Of a stretch of 64,000 bases of DNA, positions 8,122-17,162 are shown piece after piece; position 1 is the first letter of the stretch, and each line of letters begins with the position of its first letter. Origin of the DNA: an uncultured Opitutia bacterium (GTDB lineage Bacteria > Verrucomicrobiota > Verrucomicrobiia > Opitutales > Opitutaceae); contig CAIMFY010000104.1 of assembly GCA_903840415.1 (NCBI GenBank), positions 1 to 64,000 of the forward strand, in the 5' to 3' direction. The notes below the pieces were generated by a model. That model ran no database searches. It was given only the letters and a program-made list of their open reading frames with translations, and was not told the DNA's origin. The position numbers were made by a program, and so were the translations under genes.

Positions 8122-9672
8122 ATGAAATCGCTCCTTCGCCTCATTCCCTGTCTGCTGGCTTTCGGGCTGGCCCGCGCCGCCGACGCTCCGGCCCAGCGCC
8201 CGAACGTCCTCTTCATCGCGGTCGACGACCTGCGACCGGAGCTCGGCTGCTACGGCAAGAGTTATATCAAGAGCCCGAACATCGATGGACTCGCCAAAAC
8301 CGGCATCGTATTCAATCGGGCCTACGTGCAGCAGGCAGTGTGTTCGCCCTCGCGCACGGTGGTGATGACGGGCACGCGGCCCGATACCTCAAAGGTGTGG
8401 GATTTGGTCACGTCGTTTCGCGCGGCCCTCCCAAATGTGATCACGCTTGGCGAGCAGTTCAAGGCCCACGGTTACTTCGTGCAGGGCGTGGGTAAGATCT
8501 ATCATCCGGGATTGAACGACGAGGCCACCTGGACCGTGCCGTGGGAGGACCCGAAGGCGCCCGTCTACGCACTCCCGGAGAATGCGGCGTTTAGCAAAGC
8601 CCTGGAGGATGACGACGTCTATCCGGCGGCTGCGGCGGAACCCAAAGCGGCCAAGCGCAAGAAGGGCGAAGGCAAGCCTGCAAAAGTCCCCAGCGTGGCC
8701 AACTCACGCGGCCCAGTCTCCGAGTCAGCTGACGTGCCCGACAATTTTTACGAGGACGGAAAAATCGCGGATATCGCGGTTGCCGATCTGCAGTCGATCA
8801 GCCAGCGGGGCGGCCCGTTTTTCCTCGCAGTCGGTTTCCGCAAACCACACCTGCCGTGGGTCGCACCGAAAAAATACTGGGATCTCTATAACCCGGCGGA
8901 AATTGATCTCGCGCCCAATCCGTTTCTACCCGAGGGCGCGCCGAGCTACGCCATCAACCCGAACGACGGTGAAATGCGTGCCTACAAAGGCGTGCCCGCG
9001 AAGGGTTCGATCCCGCCCGAACTCTCTCACCAGTTGAAGCAGGCCTATTTCGCCGGCGTCAGCTATGCCGACGCGCAGATCGGCCGCGTGCTGGCCGAAC
9101 TCGACCGGCTCGGTTTGCGGCAGAACACGATCATCGTGCTCTGGGGCGATCACGGCTGGAAACTCGGCGAGCACGATGCCTGGGGCAAGCACACCAACAC
9201 GGAGAACGATACCAACGCCCCGTTGATTCTTTCGGTGCCCGGCATGAAAAACGCCGGCACGCACGCCAACGGGCTGGTCGAGTTCGTAGACATTTATCCG
9301 ACGCTCTGTGATCTGGCGGGCCTCCCGCTCCCCGCGCACCTCGAGGGCCTGAGTTTCAAGCCGGTGGTCTCCAAGCCGACGATCCCGTGGAAGCAGGCCG
9401 CATTCAGCCAGTATCCGCGCGCGGGCGGAAAAACCGGCGCAGGGCAACTCATGGGCTACTCGATGCGGACCGACCGCTATCGCTTGACAGTGTGGGTCGG
9501 ACGCGACGACCACGCCAAGGTCGATGCCGTCGAGCTCTACGATCACCAGGCCGACCCGCAGGAAAACGTGAATATTGCAGTGAAGCCCGAGAACGCCGCG
9601 CTCGTTGAACGACTGATGGCGCAGTGGCGCGCCGGTTGGAAAGGCGCTATGCCGGCCTCAACGCATTCGTGA
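8122..9672 (+). CDS. iduronate-2-sulfatase-like secreted sulfatase (copy 2)
   Basis: This 516-residue protein is paralogous to the sulfatase at 4148, with the same order of blocks and near-identical stretches (DDLRPE, NRAYVQQAVCSPSR, WGDHGWKLGEHDAWGKH). The signal peptide covers about residues 1-20. D35 and D36 are the metal ligands and C74 in CSPSR is the formylglycine position. A Lys-rich low-complexity insertion lies at about residues 173-190 (PKAAKRKKGEGKPAK). The two copies flank the DUF6250-like and PL6 genes, as expected from a duplication followed by specialisation, for example for different sulfation positions or anomers. Its last codons overlap the start of the beta-propeller gene by four bases (GTGA), which suggests coupled translation. 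Confidence 0.88.
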   Translation: MKSLLRLIPCLLAFGLARAADAPAQRPNVLFIAVDDLRPELGCYGKSYIKSPNIDGLAKTGIVFNRAYVQQAVCSPSRTVVMTGTRPDTSKVWDLVTSFRAALPNVITLGEQFKAHGYFVQGVGKIYHPGLNDEATWTVPWEDPKAPVYALPENAAFSKALEDDDVYPAAAAEPKAAKRKKGEGKPAKVPSVANSRGPVSESADVPDNFYEDGKIADIAVADLQSISQRGGPFFLAVGFRKPHLPWVAPKKYWDLYNPAEIDLAPNPFLPEGAPSYAINPNDGEMRAYKGVPAKGSIPPELSHQLKQAYFAGVSYADAQIGRVLAELDRLGLRQNTIIVLWGDHGWKLGEHDAWGKHTNTENDTNAPLILSVPGMKNAGTHANGLVEFVDIYPTLCDLAGLPLPAHLEGLSFKPVVSKPTIPWKQAAFSQYPRAGGKTGAGQLMGYSMRTDRYRLTVWVGRDDHAKVDAVELYDHQADPQENVNIAVKPENAALVERLMAQWRAGWKGAMPASTHS

Positions 9673-10637
9673 TAAGGGCAGGGCTCAAGCAATTCTTGTT
9701 CGTGTTTGGCGCGGCGGCAGCTGCCGCCGCGCCGCCCGTTTTGACCCCCGGTCCGTCGATCGCGATCGATGATGTTCACGGCAAGTTCGGATTGCTCACC
9801 CTCGATCCGGTAGCGAACCGCCTGCTCGGCTCTCACGTGAATGACGACATCGCGGAAATCTTCGATCTCGCCGCCAACCAACTCATCGCTCGAGTCGAAG
9901 TCGGGCCGGTGGTCGCACTCGCGGTCGATCCGAAGAGCGGCCGCTATTTCGCGAGTGTCCAGGATGACCGGCGCATCGCGGTCATTGACGGCACCACGCT
10001 CAGGGAAACGGGATCGATCCCGCTGCCGGGCGAGACGGGGGCGCTCCTCTTCGAGCCCGCACACCGTCGGCTCTACGTGGCGGCGGACGGAGCGAAGTCG
10101 CTTTGGGTCGTAGATCCTGACGCGTGCAAATTAGTGCGGACGATTTCAGTCCCGGAAGATCCGGAGGAAATGGTTTGGGACGCTCGCACCGGCCGAATCT
10201 ATCTGACGAGCAGCGCGACGAGTAAAGTGTCGGTGATCGACGCGAAGGCCAACGCGGTCGTCGCCCACTGGCCGACCGCGCCCGCCGTCGGCGGCCGCGG
10301 CGTTGCACTTGATCCGGCGCGTGACCGCCTTTTCGTGGCGGGCGACAACGGCCACCTGGTCGCCTTTGATCTCGAGACGGGACGCGTGGTTGCCACTGCA
10401 GCCATTGGTAAGCATGTCGGGCAGATTGCCTTCGATGCCGACCTGCGTCGGCTCTATTGCGCGGGACCGGATTGGATGTATCCCATTGATTGTGCCGGAA
10501 CCGGCCTCGTTGCGCTGGAAAAAAACTATACGGCCGCCAGCGCGACGAATGTCGTGATCGATCCCAAGACCCACGCGGTTTGGACGACGTTCACCGATGG
10601 CGAGGATTCGTTCGCGAAGTCCTGGTCGTGGCGCTAG
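9669..10637 (+). CDS. secreted YncE-like beta-propeller protein
   Basis: This is a 322-residue protein with repeated beta-propeller blades of the YncE/surface-layer type: alternating motifs such as LTLDPVANRLLGSH, LAVDPKSGRYFAS, LLFEPAHRRLYVAA, WDARTGRIYLTS, ALDPARDRLFVAG and IAFDADLRRLYCAG. I chose the GTG at 9669 because it overlaps the upstream TGA as GTGA and opens directly into a signal-peptide-like stretch (FLFVFGAAAAAAAPP). The longer TTG or ATG-like option at 9624 would overlap the sulfatase by 49 bases. No catalytic residues are recognisable. Within this operon it may be a binding or scaffolding protein for the polysaccharide, but that is inference. The neighbouring genes lie at -4 and +24 bases. 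Confidence 0.75.
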   Translation: MIRAGLKQFLFVFGAAAAAAAPPVLTPGPSIAIDDVHGKFGLLTLDPVANRLLGSHVNDDIAEIFDLAANQLIARVEVGPVVALAVDPKSGRYFASVQDDRRIAVIDGTTLRETGSIPLPGETGALLFEPAHRRLYVAADGAKSLWVVDPDACKLVRTISVPEDPEEMVWDARTGRIYLTSSATSKVSVIDAKANAVVAHWPTAPAVGGRGVALDPARDRLFVAGDNGHLVAFDLETGRVVATAAIGKHVGQIAFDADLRRLYCAGPDWMYPIDCAGTGLVALEKNYTAASATNVVIDPKTHAVWTTFTDGEDSFAKSWSWR

Positions 10638-10661
10638 CCGCTGCGCTCCTTCCTTTATTCT

Positions 10662-12098
10662 ATGTTTACCTCCTGTTTATTCACGCGCCGCCGCGCCTGG
10701 GCGCTCATCTTTCTGCTGCCGGGCTTCGCCGCGTTGCCCCCGTCCGTTGCCGCCGAAACCGCCCGCCCCAATATTCTAATCATCATCACCGACCAACAGG
10801 CGGCTGATGCGATGAGCTGCCGGCAGGGTGATCGCTGGCTCAAGACGCCCAACATGGACAGCCTTGCGGCGCGCGGCACATTCTTCACCCGCGCTTACGC
10901 CGCCAATCCGATTTGCATTCCCTCTCGCACGTCGATGTTCACGGGGCACTATCCGCACGAAACCGGAATTCAGAACAACGATCGCGTGCCGTTCGATGTC
11001 GGCAGGTTTCCCACGATGGGCACCTACTTTCGACAGGCGGGCTACGACACCGGCTACGTTGGCAAATGGCATTTACTGACGCCGATCGAAGAATCCGCGA
11101 CCAGCGGGTTTGACTACGCGGCCAACATCAAAAACAACGGCGCCGATGCGGCCACGCCAGCGGCCGTCGCGACTTTTCTGGAGCGCAAACGCACGCATCC
11201 GTTTCTGCTCGTGGCCTCCTTCATCGATCCGCACAATATCGCCGAGTGGGCCCGCGGCCAGGAGTTGCCCGACGGTGAAGTCGGCCCGCCTCCGCCGCCC
11301 GACCAGTGTCCGCCCGCCCCGGCGAATCTCGCCGCACCCGTCGGCGATCCGGACGCGATTGAATTTGCCCGCCGCTCCTATCAGGCCGCGCCGATGTTTC
11401 CCGTCGGTAACTTCGACGTGGGCAAGTGGCGCCAATACCGCTGGGCCTACTACCGGATGATCGAACGCACCGACGCGCAGATCGGCCGCGTGCTCGACTC
11501 GCTGAAAGCGTCGGGCCACCTCGGCGACACACTGATCACGTTTGTCGTCGATCACGGCGATTGTCAGGGCGCGCACGGGTGGAATCAGAAAACCGTGCTC
11601 TACGAGGAATCCGTTCGGGTGCCCTTCATCATCTGTCCTCCCGGTGCAAAGCGCGGCGGCACGTCCGATCGCCTCGTGCAGACCGGCACCGATCTGATTC
11701 CGACGCTCTGCGACTTCGCCGGCATCGCGAAGCCCGCCGGACTGCCAGGCCTCAGCCAGCGGGCTGCCGCCGAGGGCGCGACCGGGCCTGATCCGCGCCG
11801 CTACGTTGTGTCGTCGAATCACCTCGTCCAGGGCGTCCCGCTGCTCGGGATGATGATGAAACCCGCGGGCCGCATGTTGCGCACCGAGCGCTACAAGTAT
11901 TGCGTCTACGATCAAGGCCAGCACCGCGAATCGCTCGTCGATCTGGAAAAAGATCCCGGCGAACTCGTAAATCTCGCCGAGAATCCGGCGTTCGCGAAAG
12001 TCGTGAACGAGCATCGAGCGCTCCTTGTTGAGTGGAGCCGGGTCACGCATGACAACACATTTCCCTATGTGGCTTTGAAGGCCGATGAAAGTAACTGA
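10662..12098 (+). CDS. secreted sulfatase (type I, heparan N-sulfatase/choline-sulfatase-like branch)
   Basis: This 478-residue sulfatase ends the polysaccharide operon. The signal peptide extends to about residue 31 (LIFLLPGFAALPPSVAAE). IITDQQAADAMSC replaces the usual DD block with a DQQ block (D44), as seen in the branch containing sulfoglucosamine and choline-type sulfatases. The formylglycine motif is CIPSRTSMFTG with C85. GKWHLL and VDHGDCQGAHGWNQK are further active-site blocks. It differs from the other three sulfatases of the locus in these blocks, so it probably handles another sulfate position or an N-sulfate. It starts 24 bases after the beta-propeller gene. About 100 bases without an obvious terminator follow before the next gene. 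Confidence 0.88.
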   Translation: MFTSCLFTRRRAWALIFLLPGFAALPPSVAAETARPNILIIITDQQAADAMSCRQGDRWLKTPNMDSLAARGTFFTRAYAANPICIPSRTSMFTGHYPHETGIQNNDRVPFDVGRFPTMGTYFRQAGYDTGYVGKWHLLTPIEESATSGFDYAANIKNNGADAATPAAVATFLERKRTHPFLLVASFIDPHNIAEWARGQELPDGEVGPPPPPDQCPPAPANLAAPVGDPDAIEFARRSYQAAPMFPVGNFDVGKWRQYRWAYYRMIERTDAQIGRVLDSLKASGHLGDTLITFVVDHGDCQGAHGWNQKTVLYEESVRVPFIICPPGAKRGGTSDRLVQTGTDLIPTLCDFAGIAKPAGLPGLSQRAAAEGATGPDPRRYVVSSNHLVQGVPLLGMMMKPAGRMLRTERYKYCVYDQGQHRESLVDLEKDPGELVNLAENPAFAKVVNEHRALLVEWSRVTHDNTFPYVALKADESN

Positions 12099-12201
12099 TC
12101 ATCCGTTTGCGAGCCGGCCGCCGAGACGGTTGACGCCGAAGACGAGTGGATAATGCTGCGCCTCGCGAGCTGATGAGTCGCAAGCAACCGAACATCCGCA
12201 C

Positions 12202-14382
12202 TTGTCGCGCGTCAAAGTGCTAACTCCACGACAAATCAACGGTGGCGCAGTCGCTCTCATCTTAGCGTGCGGTTTGGCGGCATACTCGGGCAGTCTTTCT
12301 GGTCCGTTTGTCTTCGATGATGCTTCGTCGATCACGGCCAATCCCACGATCCGCCATCTGTGGCCGTTGTGGGATGTCCTTGCGACGCCCGCTGCAAACG
12401 TCACGGCGCAGGGCCGGCCGGTCTTCAATTTGTCGCTGGCGATCAATTATGCGGTGAGCGGCACCGACGTGTGGAGCTACCATGCGCTGAACCTCGTGAT
12501 TCACCTGCTGGCGGGGCTCACGCTCTTTGGGATCGTCCGGCGAACGCTGGCCAACAGTCCCGGGGGCGCCGGATTCATACGGTCGCTTGGTCCGACGGGT
12601 GCGTCTGTTTCGTCGGATGAAACTCGAGGGCTGGTTTCCGCCGTGCTGGGTCTGTGCGTCGCGATCGTCTGGACGGTGCATCCGTTGCAAACGGAAGCCG
12701 TGACCTACGTGGTGCAGCGGGCCGAGTCGCTGATGGGTTTATTTTATCTTCTGACGTTGTATTTCTTCATCCGACACGCGGAGGCCAAATCTTCGTCGCA
12801 CCTCTCCGGCTGGGGGGCGCTTTCCCTCCTCGCTTGTGTGCTCGGCATGGGGACGAAGGAAGTCATGGTTTCGGCGCCCGTGATGTTGCTGGTCTACGAC
12901 CGCACGTTTTTCGCGGGCGGATTCCGCAAGGCGTGGAATGCGCAGCGGGCCTTTTATCTCGGACTGGCTGCCACCTGGATTGTGCTGCTGCTTTGCCTCA
13001 TGCGCGGGGGCGGGAACCGCGGCGGATCCATCGGCCTCGGCGTCGGGGTCTCGCCGTGGACCTACGGCCTGACGCAATTCGAAGCGGTCGGGCGCTACAT
13101 GCTGTTGTCATTCTGGCCCAGTCCGCTTGTTTTCGAATATGGGGCATTCAAAGTCACCGAGACATCGCAGCTGATGCCGTGGATCCTGATCGTCGTGCCC
13201 ATGGTTGCCGGCACGATCTGGGCGTTTTGGCACCGGCCGATCATCGGATTTCTGGGCGGGTGGTTTTTCGCCATCCTGTCGCCGACGAGCCTGGTTCCCG
13301 GAACAAGTCAGATGATTGTCGAGCACCGGATGTATTTGCCGCTCGCGGCCGTGTTGGCGCTGACGATCTGCGGCGGATATGCGCTGTGCACGCGCTTGGC
13401 CGGCGGTGCTGCGGCCCCGGGATTCGCTGCGGATCGGAGTTTTGGAGGCGCTGAGCAAAGCCGCCGTTCCGTGGCGTGGCTGTGGTTGAACGGTGCCTTT
13501 CTTGCCGTCGTCCTGGCCGGCGCGGTGGGGCTGGGTTGGATGACCGCCGACCGCAATGCCGTCTACCGCACCGCCCTCGGCCTCTGGTCCGACACGGTTG
13601 GCAAGCGCCCGCTGAACCCGCTCGCTCACGACATGTTGGCGGAGGAGTTGCTCGAATCCGGGCGCCTCGACGAGGCTGAGGCGCACTATCGTGCTTCCGT
13701 GCGGATCGATCCGGGATTTTTCCTGGCGCACGAGCGACTCGGCGAACTTCTCGTCCGGTTTGGCAAACCGGACGAAGCGGAGGTTTGTTTCCAAGCAGCG
13801 CTGCGTCTGCGCCCGGATTTCGCCGATGCGCACGATAACTTTGGCAGCTTGCTGGCGATGCAGGGAAAGTCCGACGACGCGATCGACCACATTGAACGCG
13901 CACTCGAAATCAAACCGGATTATGCGGAGGCGCATTACAATCTCGCCAATCTCCTCTCGCTGCGCCGTCGCGGGGCGGAAGCAGTGGCTCATTTTGAGAT
14001 GGCGATTCGGCTCAAGCCCGATTTTCCCACCGCGCATTACAATCTGGCCAACACCCTCGCTGACCTGGACAGGTCGGTTGAAGCACTCGCGCACTACCAG
14101 GAGGCGCTGCGGCTGAGGCCGGACTATCCGTCCGCGGAGTATAATCTGGCCAACACGCTGGCCGGATTGCATCGGCGGGAGGACGCGGTGGCGCACTATC
14201 GGCGGGCGTTGCGGCTGAAGCCCGACTACGCCGCAGCCGAACTGAACCTTGGCAGCGTCCTCTTTGAACTCGGTAAGTTGCAGGAGGCCGAGGCGCACTA
14301 TCTCGCGGCGCTGAGTCTCGATCCCGGATTGGATGACGCGCGGGAAAATCTCGCGCGCGTGCGGGCCGCGCGGCGCCGTTGA
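12202..14382 (+). CDS. TMTC-like membrane protein: GT-C-type multi-span domain plus seven TPRs
   Basis: This 726-residue protein has an N-terminal polytopic membrane domain of about 440 residues (roughly ten hydrophobic spans) and a C-terminal soluble array of seven 34-residue TPR repeats from about residue 470. An early FDD motif (GPFVFDDASSI) followed by a conserved tract with QGRPVFNLSLAINY, HPLQTEAVTYVVQRAESLMG and EHRMYLPLA matches the prokaryotic relatives of TMTC O-mannosyltransferases, in which the acidic loop residues contact a polyprenyl-phosphate sugar. A role in protein or cell-wall glycosylation is inferred. The start is a TTG at 12202. An in-frame TAA at 12151-12153 and no ATG or GTG in between leave few alternatives. 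The gene converges on a homologue of the same layout at 14414. Confidence 0.8.
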   Translation: MSRVKVLTPRQINGGAVALILACGLAAYSGSLSGPFVFDDASSITANPTIRHLWPLWDVLATPAANVTAQGRPVFNLSLAINYAVSGTDVWSYHALNLVIHLLAGLTLFGIVRRTLANSPGGAGFIRSLGPTGASVSSDETRGLVSAVLGLCVAIVWTVHPLQTEAVTYVVQRAESLMGLFYLLTLYFFIRHAEAKSSSHLSGWGALSLLACVLGMGTKEVMVSAPVMLLVYDRTFFAGGFRKAWNAQRAFYLGLAATWIVLLLCLMRGGGNRGGSIGLGVGVSPWTYGLTQFEAVGRYMLLSFWPSPLVFEYGAFKVTETSQLMPWILIVVPMVAGTIWAFWHRPIIGFLGGWFFAILSPTSLVPGTSQMIVEHRMYLPLAAVLALTICGGYALCTRLAGGAAAPGFAADRSFGGAEQSRRSVAWLWLNGAFLAVVLAGAVGLGWMTADRNAVYRTALGLWSDTVGKRPLNPLAHDMLAEELLESGRLDEAEAHYRASVRIDPGFFLAHERLGELLVRFGKPDEAEVCFQAALRLRPDFADAHDNFGSLLAMQGKSDDAIDHIERALEIKPDYAEAHYNLANLLSLRRRGAEAVAHFEMAIRLKPDFPTAHYNLANTLADLDRSVEALAHYQEALRLRPDYPSAEYNLANTLAGLHRREDAVAHYRRALRLKPDYAAAELNLGSVLFELGKLQEAEAHYLAALSLDPGLDDARENLARVRAARRR

Positions 14383-14413
14383 TGGGTGATTCCCATCGGC
14401 GCAATTGAGCACA

Positions 14414-16342
14414 TCATCGCGAGGCGGACCGGCGCCGCGCGAGTTCCAGGTTTTGTTTCGCGTCGTCCATGTCGGGTCTGAGTCGCAAAGCCTCCTCATA
14501 GTGGGGGATCGCCTCGGCCGCTCGACCTTGGAGCAGCAACGCATTGCCCAGCATGTAGTGAGTCTGCACGAGTCCCGGATTAATCCGGAGGACGGCTTCG
14601 AACTGTTCGATGGCCTCCGGCAGCCGATGCAGTTCAAGCAAGATGCCGCCGAGATTGTCCCGGGCCTCCACGTCGGCGGGATTGAGCCGGACCGCCGCGC
14701 CAAACTGTTCCCGTGCTGCTTCTTTCTTTCCGAGTTGGAGCCAAGCCTCGCCGAGATTGTAGTGCGCCCGCGCGTAGCCGGGCCCCAGGCTCAGGGCCGC
14801 CTGATATTGCGCGACCGCTTCGGGCCATCGTCCGAGATCGGCGAGGGTCTTTCCCAAATTGTTGTAAGCCGCCGCACGCTGGGGATCGAGCCGGATGGCT
14901 TCCCGATACTCGGGAATGGCGGCTTCGGGTGAACCGGTCTCATCCAGAACGTGGGCTAGGTTGTAGTGGGCAAAGGCGTTTTCGGGCCGTTTCGCCACGG
15001 TGTCGCGGTAAAGGATGATTTCACTGCGGTAATCTCTATTCCGGCGGATTGTGAGCGCGCAGCAGATCGACACACAGCCGACTAATGCAGCGACTGCGCC
15101 GGCTCGTTGCCAACTGGCCTGTCGGATTCCGCGCCACCCGTGGTGTGCGGCAATAATGACAAGGGTGAGCACGGCGGCGAGCGGGAGATACATGCGGTGC
15201 TCGGCGAGAGTCTGGCGGTTGCCCGGCAGGAAACTCGAGGTCGGCGCCAAGATGGAGAAAAACCAGGCTCCGAGGAGTCCGATCGCCGGTCGCTTGACGA
15301 GACAGTAGACCGTGGCGGCAAACAACAGACCGACGATCAAGGCGTAGGGCACGACCTCACCCGCGCCATGGGGCCAGTGGACTCCGTAGTCAAAAATCAA
15401 CGGATTCGGCCAGAAGCACAGCCAGAGGTAGTGGGCGACCGCTTGAAATTCGGCCTGCGCGTAAACCCAGGGCGTAACGCCAATCCCGAAGCCTGCGGTG
15501 CCGCCGCGGTTGCCTGTTCCGAGCAGAAGTGCGCCCAGCAGGAGCCAGGTGCAGGCGAGCGCGAAATAATATCCGCGTCGCTGTTGCCAAGCCGCCCGAA
15601 GAGAACCGGCCACAAATGCGCGATCATACAGCAGCACGATGAGCGGGGCGGAATACGTGATTTCCTTGGACGCCATCCCGAGCAGACAGGCGCCGATGGA
15701 AAGGGAGAACCAAACGAAACGAAGGCGCCGGCCAGTGTGCGGCGCACGGAGTTCAAGAATGCAAGCCTCCGTCGCCCGGATAAAACAATAGAGCGTGAGG
15801 AGATAGAATAACCCCATCAGCGACTCGGCTCGCTGAATCACGTAGGTCACCGATTCCGTCTGAAGCGGATGGACCGCCCAGAGCAGCGCAATCGAAAAGG
15901 CCACCCACGTCGCACCGCCGGAGAAACGGTCACTCCGTATCACCGGGTTAGGTGGGGCTTCTCTATTTCCCAGCCGATCCAGCGTGCGACGCAAGATACC
16001 CAGCAGCGTCAACGCAGCGCCCAAGTGGATCGCGATATTCAGCAGGTGATAGCTCCAATGCTGGCTGCCGCTGATCGCGTAGTTCAATGCCAGCGAATAA
16101 TTCAGGATGGGGCGTCCCTCGACCGTGAGACCCCGGCCATGGGGAGGGGACAGCGCCCTCCACGGTGGCCAGAGTTGGTGAATGCTTGGATTCTCCAAAA
16201 TAGACGGCCCGTCGTCGAACAACAGCGGAACCGAAAGCGTGCCGGCGTAAATCGCGACCACCAGAAGCGAAATCGCGATGGCTGCCAAATAAATCGATCT
16301 TGATTGGCTAGCTGACGACTGAGGGCGAACCATGCGACGCAT
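14414..16342 (-). CDS. TMTC-like membrane protein: GT-C-type multi-span domain plus five TPRs
   Basis: This 642-residue homologue of the gene at 12202 lies on the opposite strand. Shared blocks include VPLLFDDGPSILENPSI, VEGRPILNYSLALNYAISG, LWAVHPLQTESVTYVIQRAESLMGLFYLLTLY and LAEHRMYLPLAAVLTL. The last 190 residues hold five TPR repeats plus a partial cap. The FDD acidic pair in the first loop is retained, so both copies may be active glycosyltransferases with different TPR-bound partners. The ends of the two genes are separated by 31 bases. A short hairpin (14381-14397) overlaps the other gene's stop but has no U-tract. Family assignment is by eye. The substrate is unknown. Confidence 0.8.
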   Translation of the reverse strand: MRRMVRPQSSASQSRSIYLAAIAISLLVVAIYAGTLSVPLLFDDGPSILENPSIHQLWPPWRALSPPHGRGLTVEGRPILNYSLALNYAISGSQHWSYHLLNIAIHLGAALTLLGILRRTLDRLGNREAPPNPVIRSDRFSGGATWVAFSIALLWAVHPLQTESVTYVIQRAESLMGLFYLLTLYCFIRATEACILELRAPHTGRRLRFVWFSLSIGACLLGMASKEITYSAPLIVLLYDRAFVAGSLRAAWQQRRGYYFALACTWLLLGALLLGTGNRGGTAGFGIGVTPWVYAQAEFQAVAHYLWLCFWPNPLIFDYGVHWPHGAGEVVPYALIVGLLFAATVYCLVKRPAIGLLGAWFFSILAPTSSFLPGNRQTLAEHRMYLPLAAVLTLVIIAAHHGWRGIRQASWQRAGAVAALVGCVSICCALTIRRNRDYRSEIILYRDTVAKRPENAFAHYNLAHVLDETGSPEAAIPEYREAIRLDPQRAAAYNNLGKTLADLGRWPEAVAQYQAALSLGPGYARAHYNLGEAWLQLGKKEAAREQFGAAVRLNPADVEARDNLGGILLELHRLPEAIEQFEAVLRINPGLVQTHYMLGNALLLQGRAAEAIPHYEEALRLRPDMDDAKQNLELARRRSASR

Positions 16343-16431
16343 CGTGACGAGTGAGGCCTCGCCTGCAATACCGCGAGGACTGCGATCTGCCGGTTAACCG
16401 AATCGTAATGACTGCAATCATGGTCCGGTAA

Positions 16432-16446
16432 TGTAAACATGTTACA
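16432..16446. promoter_or_regulatory. palindromic operator candidate upstream of two secreted-protein genes
   Basis: The 15-base sequence TGTAAACATGTTACA is a near-perfect palindrome (arms TGTAA and TTACA around a CATG centre). It lies 30 bases before the ATG at 16476, in the 133-base gap between divergent genes. Its size and position fit the binding site of a dimeric HTH repressor or activator. The regulator is not identifiable here. Confidence 0.45.
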
Positions 16447-16475
16447 GTGGGCTATCACTTCAACTCGGTCTTCCC

Positions 16476-17141
16476 ATGATTCAACGCATCCATCAACACC
16501 TTCTCACCTTTTCAGCCATCACGCTCTTGGCATTCTCTCCGCTCGTTGCGACCGCCAGCCCGCAGTCCGAACAAAACACGAAGCTCCTTAAAGCCACGGA
16601 TCCGTTTGAGGGGCTCACGGAGACCGCCCTTGACGGCGATGTGGCAAAGGTCGCCAAAGCGTTCAAGGCAGCCAAAGCTGGCCGGAGTGCCACTCGTGCT
16701 TTGCTCAAGGCAGAAACCGCCGTTCGCTTTGATCAGCTTTTCGACGAACTCGCTGCCGCCCAAGGAAAAAAAGACGGCGTGGTTGTCGCGCTACAGGCGG
16801 CGGAAGTCTACAAACTGCTTGTGTCATCGTGCGATGCTTCGGCCCTCGCGGTGCCGATGGAGGTCAGCTTGCTGGACTATGCTGGCTTTCGCACGAACGC
16901 GTTGCTGAAGGCGGCGGCGCCCGACTGGCCGGCACTCGCCGCTACGGCACTCGAAGCCAACGGCAATTGGGCGAAAATTCGCGACCGCGTCACCGACAAA
17001 AACCTTCAGGCCGGCATGGACAAGGCGCAGGAAGGGCTGGCCACCGCGGCCGCGAGCCGTAATATCGCACTGAGTCAGGCTTCCGCGAAGAGCGACTTGG
17101 ATTTGGTCGACGCCTTGGAAGAGCACTTTGCGAAACAGTGA
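16476..17141 (+). CDS. exported alpha-helical protein of unknown function (221 aa)
   Basis: I do not recognise this protein family. It begins with a typical signal peptide (hydrophobic FSAITLLAFSPLVATAS, cleavage near residue 27). The mature part is Ala/Lys-rich, predicted mostly helical, with a single Cys near residue 118 (VSSCDAS). Composition and helix periodicity resemble small periplasmic helical-bundle proteins such as cytochrome-c'-like or copper/iron-handling bundles, but there is no CXXCH haem motif and no obvious metal-ligand cluster. It is followed after 21 bases by a second short exported helical protein, so the two probably form an operon under the palindrome at 16432. Start choice: ATG at the signal peptide. 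Confidence 0.6.
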   Translation: MIQRIHQHLLTFSAITLLAFSPLVATASPQSEQNTKLLKATDPFEGLTETALDGDVAKVAKAFKAAKAGRSATRALLKAETAVRFDQLFDELAAAQGKKDGVVVALQAAEVYKLLVSSCDASALAVPMEVSLLDYAGFRTNALLKAAAPDWPALAATALEANGNWAKIRDRVTDKNLQAGMDKAQEGLATAAASRNIALSQASAKSDLDLVDALEEHFAKQ

Positions 17142-17162
17142 CGACCGATCAAGAACACCGAT

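Noticed and set aside
14381-14397. GATGGG/CCCATC hairpin between the convergent TMTC-like genes as a terminator
   Set aside because: A 6-base stem overlapping the stop, without a U-tract on either strand, is too weak to call.
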